Assembly (NCBI GenBank): GCA_028095005.1
Contig: CM051460.1
Location: 23,173,501-23,237,500 of the forward strand
DNA from: Rhynchospora pubera
Taxonomy: Eukaryota > Streptophyta > Magnoliopsida > Poales > Cyperaceae
Direction of reading: 5' to 3'
DNA length: 64,000 nt
Under the pieces are notes generated by a model that was not told where the DNA came from, did no database searches, and worked only from the letters and a program-made list of their open reading frames with translations. Numbering within the stretch: position 1 is the stretch's first letter; the number at the start of each line of letters is the position of its first letter. The position numbers and the translations under genes are program-made. Positions 34,760-45,789 of this stretch are shown piece by piece.

Positions 34760-35215
34760 ACTATTGTGTTTGGCACCGGTTTGAATAAATTTGAATAACG
34801 GATTAAATAAGCTTTTCTCTCTCCTCTCTCCTCTCTCCTCTTATTCACTTTTGTTCCAACAATATGGTGGAATTAGAATAAGGAATTGAGTAAGTCCTTA
34901 TTCAGAATAAAACTTATTCAAAACGCGTTTGGTTTCATCCCGAATAAGCCTTATTCGGAATAAGGCTTATTCAACCCTTAGATCAGAACTTTTAAATAAA
35001 AATAAAACTGTATAAGGCTTACTCGGGATAAAACCAAACGAGTTTTGAATAAATCTTATTCCGAATAAGTGCTTATTCAACTCCTTATTCCAATACCATC
35101 TATATGGTGGAATTAGATTCTTATTCGGAATAAGAAAAGAGAGGATAGATGAGAGAATCCTTATTAAAAACTTTTTCCGTTACACCTATATAGATCCTTA
35201 TTCACTCGAAGAACA
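34760..35215. mobile_element. GAATAAG-rich inverted-repeat element (Tourist-like)
   Basis: Multiple inverted GAATAAG/CTTATTC blocks with repeated 'ccttattcggaataagg' hairpins, and GTGTTTGG at the left end (34769). Looks like one or two nested Tourist-like MITEs, with AACCAAACG near 35034. Ends and duplication not resolved. Confidence 0.5.
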
Positions 35216-35919
35216 CTACATAGATCAGAACTTATAAATAAAAATAAAACCGTTTATCAAAATAATTTGGCCTAATATGTATTCATGGGTTGAAAATGAC
35301 ATTTCTTTATTAGTTAATAGATGATGAAATATGGGCATATATGAAAAAAAAAACTTTTAAATAGTTCCATCTCATGATGAGATCGAGATCCATATAAATG
35401 CAACCATTCGGTATACTACAAGTTCACTAAATACTAACTACTACTATACGTAATAAGTCTGAATAATATTACAAGTTCAGCAAAATACTCGTAATTCGAG
35501 ACATGATGCTGGCTGTAAAAATAGTAAATACTCGTTATTTACGGTGCAAATGAGCGCCTGAGCCCTTCTGAAAAATATTTACGGTGCGCAGCTCTTTAGA
35601 AAATTTGAACAAGAATTTTAACTCTTTCGGAAAAAAACTCCCCAAATTTTCCCCCTTTTCTTTTGTAAAAGTAGAACACAGTCGGTGAAAAATGTTCAAA
35701 TTTCTGATGTTAATTTATTTCCATCAGAGAGTCTTGGAGTGCTCCTAGAGAAGGGAATATTACAAAATACTTCTCCTCAAGATTTATATATTTCTCTTCA
35801 TTCTAATTTTTGGAATATTACAAACTCTGAAATGTACTACAAACTTAATTTGGAGACGAAATTATCATTAGTTAATTTCGGTTCCGATCCAAAGAAGTTG
35901 CACTCATGACGAATTTATC
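35216..35919. other. no gene recognised
   Basis: AT-rich; the 74-codon plus ORF (35685-35909) has no family signature and no leader. 35455-35545 contains short repeated 'actcgt' words. Confidence 0.3.
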
Positions 35920-35924
35920 CTAGA

Positions 35925-36329
35925 TGTTTGGATCATCTTTTTAATCCGGATTAAAAAATAGTCTCAATCACTTCTTAATCTGCATTGAGAAGATATAAGT
36001 ACTCTAGGAGTAAAAATTTAATTCGAATGTTGGACCACTTAAAATAACACTCTAGATTCAAAAAATTTATTACTGATTGTTTAAGAACAATAGTTTTTAT
36101 TCCGAATAACTAATCCTAATTTTATTCTTAGATGATCCAAACTAGGACGGTCAAACATGGTTAACGACCACAGAACACCATGTTCTATTTGTCGTGCCGG
36201 TAAGGTAAATGGTATGGTGTTCCATTTCACAAACCGTTCTGTTTTGAAAACAAAATAAAAATCCATGTCGTTAACTGTTCTTCATAAATTACATGTATAA
36301 CAATTTGTAATGAGGCTTAATGATTAGAG

Positions 36330-36370
<41 letters not shown>

Positions 36371-37970
36371 TAGGGTTTTGATTCCAAACTAAACTAATTT
36401 GACTTGAGTTAGATTAATTAGGTTCATTTTAGTTAGGATTTTGTGTCAAGAATGAGTTACTACAACAATTACTATTTTAATGCAGATTTTGGACAAAACC
36501 ATGACTTGAATAAATCAATGATGATATAGAGCACCTCGTAATCTTTTCGTTGGTTTTTGAATCACCCCAAACAGAGTCCGGATGAAGGAGATATGAGTAA
36601 AGTACTGAATAGTGCACATTGTTGAATTTTCCAAACGAACCGTCTGAAAAGTCAAACGGACCGTTTGACATTCACAGGAAAAACTGCTATTTTTAGCCAG
36701 ATTCCAACGGTCCGTTTGGAACCTTCCAGAATTAGTAGAAAGTGCCCGTTTTAGAGGTTATTTTTGGTTGGGTGGTTATTTTCGACTTCCAACACGTCCA
36801 GAACATGCCTCCTGCGTCTCTACACATTTCTAATGCCTATATAAGATGACTTTGAGGAGATTTTGAGATATACAAGGGCATACAAGGTAGTGTTTAGATC
36901 CAAGGTCAAGTTTTAGGGTTAGCTATGGAAATATATGAGAGTTTAGTCTCAAATCCGGATCGTGGCAACATTAGACGAGTCGTGTGCGACAGTAGCGAGT
37001 CGTTTAGAAGGGGATTTTGACAAGATCAAGGAAAAGCAAGAGCAATTAGTTGTAATTTCTCTTGTTTGTTCGATATCTTTTAGTTGTTGATTTGTTATTC
37101 TATGGTTATGGTTGTAAACTTATTTGTTTAGTTATTTATTTGCTTAATTATTTCATTATGTGTTTTTATCTTTCATGATTAATTGATTTTGTGATATCAT
37201 TGATTGCTTAAGTAGAATTGATTATACCAAGTAGATTAAGACCTTGTCTAGTATGGTAATAATAATCTATACCTTTGCATGACTTGATTGACCTACTTGA
37301 GGATGGTAGTAGCTGATAAGTGAAATCAGAATTTAGTAGCCGATAGGTGAACCTTTCTTGCAATGATGGTTGTGAGATATCCTTCGAATTGAAAGAGAAA
37401 CTTAGAAAACTTAAGCCAAAAGTGATGACCAAATCTTAGAATTTCTAAGGGAAGAAGTATTTTAACCTACGAAATCAGAATTGTACCGATTGTTAGTATC
37501 TGGTAATCGAGGATTAAAATATGATTCCGCGCACATATTAGGAATAGCTAAGCGGTAAATAGTTTCACGGCTCAAACGGACAGTTTGGGAATTGAACTGA
37601 ACATATAAGTTGAAATAAAAAACTCTAAAATTCGGATTTGTTGATTATCTCCCGTTTAGTTCTAGTTTTGACATTAATTTTAGATTTAGGATTTGAACTC
37701 ACCTTCAATTCTTTGAACACCCAAAAGAGTTGAACTCGTCTAGCTAATTAATTAAAATAAAAGACCGATATTCTAACATTGTCCTAGTGATTCGACCCTT
37801 AATTTTACTACGATAGATTAAATCAGGTAAAATAAGATTATTTTGACTAGATTTGCACCCGATCACTTAACGGTTCGAAACGATACAATTTTATATTTCG
37901 TTTACCGTTTCATTATTGAAACGAAATAAAAATCAATGGCATTAATCGTTCATCCAAACGGAGCCTTCAT
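35925..37970. mobile_element. MITE remnants split by a solo LTR
   Basis: Left: TGTTTGGATCATC (35927) and its complement GATGATCCAAA (36132-36142) bound about 220 bp. Then to 36315, and beyond the solo LTR to 37970, related sequence ends with CATCCAAACGGAGCC, a Tourist-like terminus. 36180-36270 and 37880-37945 are similar (both include ACGAAAT/AAAACAAAATAAAAATC-like text and an inverted GTTAAC/AACGG pattern). Probably two adjacent PIF/Harbinger-type MITEs; boundaries approximate. Confidence 0.45.
36321..37865 (+). repeat. Solo LTR of a Ty3/gypsy-type element (1545 bp)
   Basis: Starts TGATTAGAG and ends GCACCCGATCA, flanked by a perfect 5-bp duplication CTTAA (36316-36320 and 37866-37870). 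A TATA box (CCTATATAAG, near 36836) lies about one third in and gives plus orientation. Text such as GAGTCCGGATGAAGGAGATATG resembles Athila/Tat LTRs as I remember them. A (TA)n tract (36332-36367) sits near the start. No primer site or pol follows, hence solo. Confidence 0.85.
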
Positions 37971-38059
37971 TCTCTCCAAACCGCGCCCTCTCACACTCGC
38001 CTCCCTTTCTGACCTCAACTTTTGTCTTTTTGCTGCCTCTTATCTGATCTTCCTGCTCT

Positions 38060-40048
38060 ATGGAAAAAGATCCAGACACAACTGTGGAGCATGACTTCTC
38101 CCCTTTCATCAGAATCTACAAGTCCGGCCGCTTGGAGCGCCTGCTCAGTACCAGTGTCGTCCCAGCTGGTACTGACCTGGTCACTGGGGTGATCTCCAAG
38201 GATGTGCCGATCAACCCAACTACTGGTGTCTCAGCTCGTCTCTATCTCCCGCCTGACATCCCTTCGGATGCCAAACTCCCAATTCTGGTTTATTTTCATG
38301 GTGGCGGGTTTGTGACTGAAACCGCAGCGTCCCCTACATACCATAACTATCTAACCTCGCTTGTGTCCAAGGCTCGCATACTTGTGGTTTCTGCGGAGTA
38401 CCGGCGTGCGCCTGAGCACCCGTTGCCTGCTGCTTATGACGACTGTTGGGAAGTGCTTGCTTGGACTACAAGTGGCTCCTGCCCCAATGAGAGGGTGTCA
38501 AGCTTTGGTGATCTGGGACGTGTGTATCTCGGTGGGGACAGTGCCGGCGGCAATGTCACACATCACATGGCAGTGAAAGCTGCCTCCGAAAGGGTATCAG
38601 ATTTTTATTGTACCAAGTAAAATAATTGCAAAACAAAGAAAAGAAAAAGAGGTGAAATACAACACTAAGATGCCCGCAATCCGAGTAGGTGATTAATTCA
38701 TTTTTAGATCTCTGGCCAGTAGGTTTCTGTACATTTCTTTCTAGACTTTGGTTTACTTTATGCTGAATTTGTGATAATAGTATGCTAATAAGACGAATTA
38801 ATTTTGAAAATAATAATTACCGGCTTTGATTTGTACCACAGTCCACTCCGATTATTTTTTACCTTTCTTTTTGAAAATGTGAAAGCCTCTCATTAATTAC
38901 AATTCAACATCGGTAAAACCGGGTACTCTCGTAGAAAACCACTTGGAACCTTGAAGCCCCATCCTGAAATCCCATTGAAAAATGTCATGGTCTTGAAAAC
39001 CCACAAAATACATACTCAGCCAGCCAACATTTGGCTGCTCCAAACAACCAAATTTTTGTTTTTTAATATTTTAACATTTTAAAATTCAAATGTTGAATCA
39101 AACTGTTGATCTTGTTTAATTTTACGGACGATGCATTTTCATATAAGTTTTATAAAATTTAGATTTGATTTGATACTTGATTAAGTGACCATATTATGAA
39201 CGCATTAGAATTAATCAGTGATAGTTAACTAGATTCGTTCATTTGTTGACCACTTGATCTAGTATCAAATCAACTCCAAATTTAATAAAACTTTTATGAA
39301 AATGCATCGTCCGTAAAATTGAACAAGATCAACGGTTTAAATTCAATATTTAAATTTTAAAATGTTGAAATATTAAAAAAATTAAAATTTAGCTGTTTGG
39401 AGCAGCCAAATGTTGGCCGCTGAGGATGTGGATCCAAAGCTGCTACCACCTACTTCCAAATTGGTTGGCTTAATAACATGTACTATTGATTTTAGTTAAT
39501 AATAAACAATCTTGACAAAAAAATGGCATAATATGCGAAACAAAATCAATTTTCTAAATTAAACCGCAACACAAAATTAATTAATGGGTAGATCATGTAT
39601 TAAATAAATTATTATGTCTCAACTCTCAATACAGATAAGGATCAAAGGTCTCATACTCTGTCACCCGTTGTTTAGAGGGAGCGATACCGTTGGTTCCAAG
39701 CCTGAAGATCCAGTGAAGAAAGAGAAGAGTTTGAAATTTTGGCGGTTTGTGTATCCTGCAACGACCGGCTTGGATGATCCATTTATGAACCCGATGGCCA
39801 TGGAAGGGAGCATGGACGGCGTGTACAAGTGCGAGAAAGTGTTAGTAGCTGTTGCAGAGAATGATGGGCTGAGAGATAGAGGGAAATTGTACTATGACAA
39901 GTTGCATGAGGCTGTGTTGTCTGGCAAATGGGACGGCCGTGCTGAGTTTTATGAGGCTGAGGGAGAAGGCCATATCTTTTATTTGCGCAACAGCAGCTCT
40001 GACAAGGCTGGGGAGATGATGCAGAAGGTGGTGAGCTTTATTGTTTGA
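38060..40048 (+). CDS. GID1/CXE-type plant carboxylesterase (two exons)
   Basis: Join 38060-38593 and 39635-40048, phase 0, 315 residues, normal for plant class I carboxylesterases. It hydrolyses carboxylic esters with an alpha/beta-hydrolase fold, probably in the cytosol (no signal peptide). Oxyanion motif HGGGF begins at residue 80; nucleophile Ser161 in GDSAGG; catalytic Asp255 in AENDGLRDRG; His291 in EGHIFY. ATG 38060 follows a C/T-rich leader and starts MEKDPDTTVEHDFSPFIRIY, the usual CXE N terminus. Donor AGG/GTATCA and acceptor ACAG/ATAAGG rejoin KAASER to IRIKGLIL as in relatives. The 1041-bp intron, in the same position I expect for two-exon CXE genes, contains a MITE. The serine hydrolase triad is intact, so an enzyme rather than a GID1 receptor (which lacks the catalytic His). 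Substrate unknown; relatives include tuliposide-converting and 2-hydroxyisoflavanone dehydratase-type enzymes. Confidence 0.93.
39016..39423. mobile_element. Mutator-like MITE in the carboxylesterase intron
   Basis: About 408 bp, ends TCAGCCAGCCAACATTTGG and its near-complement (CCAAATGTTGGCCGCTGA), arms complementary for over 150 bp (GTTGATCTTGTT, GATGCATTTTCAT, TTGATACTTGAT blocks). The same inner blocks occur in 58129-58560, which has a 9-bp duplication, so I infer the Mutator class. No clean duplication is visible here. Confidence 0.75.
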
Positions 40049-40348
40049 TATCTGTGTGCAGATTTGAGTTATTTCTATGATGCATTTACAATATCTAGCT
40101 ATTTGGTATGTATTGCCAAAGGAATTTAATTCGTAAGCTAATTTGAGTAATGGGGAAGATTAATTTTTATGAGCTAAAATCTTATAAAATAGTAAAAAAA
40201 AAATATCTAACGAAATTGAAATCTAATCTCCAACGAGATTTTAATGTGAAGAACGCAACGAGAGATTCAAACTGATCATTATGTTAATTGAGATCCGATT
40301 GTGACTCATTCATCAAATATATTTGACTGATTCTAGTATTATACTTTA

Positions 40349-40377
40349 CTAGATCTGTACGTCGAGCTTCGCTCGAT
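40349..40377 (-). mobile_element. Helitron 3' terminus, TCGAGC hairpin family
   Basis: Minus strand: stem TCGAGC/GCTCGA (40362-40376, loop of three), nine-base spacer, CTAG (40352-40349), host T (40348). Same hairpin family as 34052-34080 but opposite orientation. The body extends to the right; the nearest compatible minus-strand 5' end is at 52482. Confidence 0.8.
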
Positions 40378-41099
40378 GATATTGAATTTTATTATAAATA
40401 ATATATGAAAAAAATATGGCTTAGTTTTTCAAGTCGATAGATGATTTTGAATTGAAAATTTTTTTAATGAAAGATTTTAGTGGAAAGGATCCTATGATTC
40501 CTATCGTAAAAATATATTTACTATATAAGGCAATTTGATAAACTGATATTTGATTAGGAAAGAAAAATAACAATAATTATAAAATTGTAAATTCTAAAGT
40601 GAAGTGAAAAGTGAATAAAAAAATGAAAACAATAATAAATTGAATAGTGGTTCTATTACATATTTTACACCTGATATTATTTATTATGAAACAATATACG
40701 GGAGGTATTAAAATCATACATAGATGAACATAAATTATTATATTTTTACTAAATAATAAAAATAAAAAGTAAAGTTTGCTACTTTATAATCGGTTTGTCT
40801 TCAAATTCTTCATCTTATATATCTTCATGACTAATAGGCATTGGCTCCATTATGCAATTTTTTCCTTCACTTTCATTGTCTAGTATTTGTATAAATTGAT
40901 TTTTCTTTTTTAATATCAATTTGGTTTTTTCAAAAAAAAAAAAAACTAATATCAATCTGGTGTGGTTGTATTGGTTCCATTCGATAATTTTCTCCACCAT
41001 TATCATTGCCTAGCATTTCTATAGATTAGTTTTCTCCATAAAACATTGGTTGCACTGGTTCTATGCATAAAATATGATTTATTATTATTTATCAATCTT
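40378..41099. other. Helitron interior, no gene
   Basis: AT-rich. Two degenerate tandem units, 40835-40935 and 40960-41040, share TTGGTTCCATT(A/C), CATTGTCTAGTATTT/CATTGCCTAGCATTT words. Confidence 0.4.
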
Positions 41100-41553
41100 A
41101 GTGGGGGATTATTGAAAATAACTTGATAAATGTGTGAAGAGTTGAACTGAGAATATATGATCAATAGATGTCATGAGCGAATGCGATGAAAAGGTGCTAT
41201 GGGTGGATGTCTTGTGAAAAATATAATGAAAGGGTGCCATGAAAAGATTCCATGAGCATATGCATTGAAAGAACTTGATGGAAACATATGTAATCTATAA
41301 ATAAGTAGGGGATTATTAAAATTAGCTTGATAAATGTGTGATTGTGAAGAGCTGCATTGAGAAAATGCGATGAAAAAGTGTCATGTGCGGATGCGATGAA
41401 AAGGTGTCATAGACAGATGCCATGTGAAGATGTCATGAAAGGGTGGCATGAGCAGGTGCCATGTGTAGATGCCATGAAAGAGTGTTATGAGCGGATGCCA
41501 TGAGCAGTTACATTAAAAGGATTTAATAGAAACATCTATAGTCTATAAATAAG
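41100..41553. repeat. two-unit tandem duplication containing a GATGCCATGA minisatellite
   Basis: Unit 1 (41100-41303) and unit 2 (41304-41553) both begin AGTRGGGGATTATT, pass CTTGATAAATGTGTGA and end TCTATAAATAAG. Each holds a variable array of short units around GATGCCATGA, GATGCGATGAAAAGG and ATGAGCGGATG, more copies in unit 2. Confidence 0.8.
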
Positions 41554-41585
41554 ATTGATTAAAACTTTGAGAAAATCTTAAAAAA

Positions 41586-41985
41586 TTACAAACTTTTTTT
41601 TTTTACTAAAAGAAAGGGAGCACTATATTTATAGATAAAAATGTCGATATTCTTTGGTGGAGGAGGCATATATTTGATTGTACTCTTTGGCGAGACATTC
41701 CTTAGATGACATCCTATGATCACCATATCAAGATATGCATTTTTTTCAATCATGCCTTTTAAAGCATCAACTCGATTGCATCTTTTGACGAGACACATTT
41801 TCATTCGCATCTCGTCGGCGCCTCCTGTAAATCTCTTTTACAGGCCCTACGCATCCTGTAAACGACCACAAGAAATCATGTACAAAATTGAAAGGGGCAC
41901 CAGAGCAAATTGTTCTACATCCAAGTTTCACAATCCGCTCTGCTGGGAGATATTTGTTTGCCTCCAAAATATGGAGCAAAAGAGA
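41586..41985 (-). pseudogene. captured coding fragment, unrecognised
   Basis: On the minus strand two overlapping frames carry protein-like sequence: ILEANKYLPAERIVKLG, RTICSGAPFNFVHDFL and CVGPVKEIYRRRRR (41985-41770), then after a frame change VDALKGMIEKNAYLDMV (41760-41700). The composition is unlike the AT-rich surroundings. I do not recognise the protein. Probably a captured, frameshifted exon in the Helitron ending at 40349. Confidence 0.3.
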
Positions 41986-42179
41986 AATGAAATTTTATTT
42001 GGTTCTGGCACATAATTTTCTGAACGGAAAACATAAAGGTTACAATCCTAAATCCTCTCTTGTTATATTAAAATGACACAATTACGGAGGGACGCCATAA
42101 CCAAGACGAGACACGGAAAGAACCCATGCACCGAGGGTAATTAACGTTTACCATCCAACAGACCATCAAATGATAGTCA

Positions 42180-42990
42180 CATGACCTATCCAACAGATGT
42201 TTCCCTTTTCATTTCATTTCTCTCTCCTCCAAAATACCAAAACCTAGATCTAGATCTATCTCTTTCCTTTCTCTACTCTCTCTTTTTGCCCAAACCGTCG
42301 GCCCCACCGTACCGATTCTCCGGCGACCAGCCGTCCCGAATGCCCATACCTAGTCGTGCGTTGCATCCCTTTTGGGGATATCTCGTGACCTTGAGATGAC
42401 ACGAATTTCTTTCGGGAGTTTTCTTAAAAGGATTCAATCAAATAATCTCTCAGTTAGAAACAAGACACCAATCGACTTGAAAAGAAGATCTTCGTCGCTG
42501 CATGACCCCTTAATCTTATAAGATCACACGCACTCTCTCTCTCTCAATCCAGGTTATGAGACGTAACTTGCATTAAGTGCTTCAAAATCCCTTGTATGTG
42601 ATTGTATGCACGATCCGTTGTTTTTTGTGATTTCTCTGAATCATTTGCTATTTTTAGTTACTTCTTTTCAATTTATTAGATTCTAATTGGTTATTGATTT
42701 GCAGCATGCGTGAAATATACACATGTTTACTTAAGATGAAAAGGATCGTGCTTATCCGATTGGAGCAGATGTTAATAATGACGAGAGCGGATTATCTAAT
42801 TGACGTAACTGTTCAATTAGTTATAACAAGAGAATATCTAAATTTATATGTTGAATATGATCATTTATTTCTTACTTATGAAATTTGCATATGTGTTCAG
42901 TTTATTGTTGTAAATATTTGCTTTGTTGTTGGAAGTGTTTGGTTTATTTGTTCTATTTGTTTCTGTTGTGTCTTTATTTAATTAATATAT
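42180..42990 (+). other. leader-like sequence and unrecognised short exons
   Basis: 42180-42400 is C/T-rich with CCTAGATCTAGATC and CCGGCGACC, like a plant 5' leader; an ORF runs 42181-42399 without a signature. 42705-42860 shows an exon-like stretch after a GCAG acceptor. No family identified. Confidence 0.25.
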
Positions 42991-43039
42991 AATATTTGTG
43001 TCTCTTCGTTTTGTTGTTGTAAGTGTTTGTTTTGTTGTT

Positions 43040-43490
43040 TTAAATGTTCATATTTACGTCATATTACCAATGCATCTAACTGAACACATAACTCAATTTA
43101 ACTCATCCTTAATGTGTTCATATTTGTTTTGTTTTTGTAAGTGTTCAGTTTATAGTTGTAATTATTCAATATGGTGTTGAAAGTTTTCATTTTATTTACA
43201 AATGCATCTAACTGAACATGTAACGTAATTTAACTCATCCTTTATGGTCATTATCAGAACCAAAATGTCATATTACCACTAGATCTAATTGAACATAACT
43301 CAGTTTAACTCATTATTTATGGTCATTATGAGAACTAAAACATCATATTACCACTGCATCTAACTGAACACATAACGCACTTTAACTCATCCTTTATGGT
43401 CATTATCAAAATCAAAATCTCATATTACCATTGCATCTAACTGAACACTTAACTAGCTTAACTAATCTCTTAACGCATCTAACTCGACAT
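43040..43490. repeat. tandem array of about 90-bp units, CATCTAACTGAACA
   Basis: About five degenerate units each with CATATTACCA(C/T)TGCATCTAACTGAACA, then TTTAACTCATC and TATGGTCATTATSA. No coding. Decayed minisatellite. Confidence 0.8.
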
Positions 43491-43726
43491 AAAAATCCGT
43501 CCATTTGATGACGTTAGTGCGCGAAAAAAAAAATTTTGGCAAATTTTTTTAAAAAATTATTTTTGGCAAATTTTTTTAAAAAAAATTGATGACGTCATCA
43601 CGCGAAAATGATGGCGTCAACATGCCCAGACAGTTCATAATGGTCTAATTTCGGTCCCTAGTCCAATTGAATGGTTTGGATGGTAAATTAGTGGATGGTG
43701 TATATCACACCTGTGCACCGAGTCCA

Positions 43727-43790
43727 TCTCGTTTATGGGATTATTACAATAGAACAAGTCCATCTCGTTTATGGGATTATTACAACTTCT
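43727..43790. repeat. short tandem duplication
   Basis: AGTCCATCTCGTTTATGGG plus ATTATTACAA occurs twice in a row (units of about 35 bp). Confidence 0.85.
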
Positions 43791-44114
43791 ATTATCAATA
43801 ATAATTCAATTTCAGCCCAACTCGGCCCAACCCAGACCAATTTTGAAAATTCCAAATAAAATTCAATTAGGGCCCGACAGCCACATGGGCCTAGTTTTAG
43901 TATACCGAAGTAAAAAGCCCAATTGAAATAAATGAAAAGGGTATACCGTATACGGGTCCGACTCTTCTCTCTATCGGGTTGATACAAATGGCATCCGATA
44001 ACTCAAATCCATTCAGCGAAATTAATAAAAAAAATGAGGGAAGGACAGATGGCACTTGCCTATTGGTCCGTGCCTGTGGGCCCTGTCCTTTCTGTTAATG
44101 AAAAAAGGAAGGAG

Positions 44115-44260
44115 ACAGTACAGACCTGAAGAAGGAGCGCAACGGCCAACTGAGGTTCCGCCTCTCGTCGGGGCTGCACGCTGCCGTGTCTCCGACGGAA
44201 TGCGCCGCCGCATAGAGGAGTTCATCACGATCCTATCGACATCAAACATAGACATGTCAA
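44115..44260 (-). pseudogene. captured first-exon-like fragment
   Basis: Minus strand ATG 44255 opens MSMFDVDRIVMNSSMRRRIP and continues QRAAPTRGGTSVGRC to a donor CAG/GTCTGT (about 44127). Arg/Ser-rich, GC-rich. No family recognised. It may be a captured exon of the minus-strand Helitron. Confidence 0.3.
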
Positions 44261-44339
44261 TATGGCGAATTCAAGGATACAAGGGGCAAGATGCCGGAAT
44301 TGGGAAAAGTGAAAGTGCAAAATTGCTCAATTAAAGTCA

Positions 44340-45180
44340 ATTAAATTACCTAAGAAGCTTCAGTAGCCCTGTAATGGAGGGATTACTATGCCAATTATGG
44401 TAAATTATGAGAGAAGAAAGAAGCTATTGAAAGCATCGACTGACAAGCTTTAAACATGGCGGAACTCGCACTGAGCAATGCTGCTTATGTTTTAGAAAGA
44501 GGGACAAAAACTTTACAGGGGTTGGAAGTGATGTAAGAGAACTTTAGAAGAAGGGAAACACACACACGAGATACCAGAAATTCAAAATTCCCACGACTGG
44601 AGGAGTCCAGTAAGGGAGGGGATGAAAAAGGTGAAGAATGTTGGACAATGGAGAGCATGGTCTCCCTCCTCTGCAACCTATGACCTGAGAAAAGGGTGCC
44701 TACTATTGTAGGGATTTCATTGGCAGAGAGAGGTGAGCTTACTACTTCAATTGCAGCCGTTAGTGGAGAAAAGCTTGATGGAATTACCACTCTCATGGTA
44801 AGAAACCACTCAATGCTAGTCAGGAGGTAATAGAAGAGCATGATGTGATGAAAATAGTTGGAGTATACTTTCTAAAAGGAGCATATATCTCACCATACAT
44901 CACATGTTAAACGGATGGATGATATGCCAAAATACTTCTCCTCAGCGCTGGATGGGATCAAGTCCCTGTCAAGAAGGAAGGAAGCAAACTTGGGAGCATG
45001 AGTCATCAAATGCAGCGCATGAACTCTTCCTGGTGCAAATCAGTAATCTGCATAGAGGACAAAGGAATGTAGTATATGAAGAATGGGAAAAGCAAACATA
45101 TTATCCCAACTTTAACCCCCCCCCCCCCAGCATATTACATGACCCGACAGACTTGTAAATAGTCTAAATTGAGTTAAATT
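44340..45180. other. no gene recognised
   Basis: ORFs on both strands (44485-44841 minus, 44904-45158 plus) without signatures; a 13-base C homopolymer at about 45117-45129. Confidence 0.3.
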
Positions 45181-45275
45181 AGAAATGGAAAAAGAAAAAA
45201 AAATTACATGTCAGCTATGGATAACTCTCTATTCAAGGATATTTGTGAAATTACATGTCAGCTATGGATAACTCC
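45178..45275. repeat. duplicated ACATGTCAGCTATGGATAAC
   Basis: AAATTACATGTCAGC and TATGGATAACTC occur twice, about 45 bp apart. Confidence 0.8.
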
Positions 45276-45279
45276 AGTT

Positions 45280-45600
45280 CAAAATCCATGTGGCCACTCA
45301 AATAAAAGCAAATGGAAAAAGAAAAAAAAATTGTTGCCGACGTGATCGCCAGAAATCTCCACCAACGCCACCAATGGAGGTATCCAGTCCAACGGAAAAG
45401 CCTCAGGGGCCAAGGCGCCAAGCTGATGAAAGTGGGAGGGAAATGAGCCGGATTCCTGCGTGGGTCCGGCGCATTTGAGAGGCAACACCGGCACGAGAAG
45501 TCCACGGATCGAACCTGAACCCAACCCTGACTCGTTCGGTGCACAGACGCAAGCATGGACCAAGCGACTCAGTCGGCTTAAACCTTCAACGCCTTACCTG
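45280..45600 (-). pseudogene. GC-rich exon/leader-like fragment
   Basis: Two overlapping minus ORFs (45251-45556 and 45279-45563) in GC-rich sequence. Frame one reads VQVRSVDFSCRCCLSNAPD and LHWWRWWRFLAITSAT. No family. It could be LTR leader sequence or a captured exon. Confidence 0.2.
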
Positions 45601-45789
45601 ATCTTCTGTGACCTCCAGTCTGTGGCAAGTTGCTGACGAACATAACACACACACCAAGACCACAGCCAATCAGAATTTTCCAGCAAAAAGAAAACTTCAA
45701 AAATGCATTAAAAATAGCTGGATTATCATGAAAATTCCCATAAAATATCAAGGAAAATATGAGGAATATTTTGATGTATCATGCCTTGC

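Noticed and set aside
42694..43180. plus ORFs with hydrophobic Cys/Val-rich sequence (42694-42981, 42998-43180)
   Set aside because: T-rich composition gives spurious Phe/Val/Cys codons; no start context, no family.
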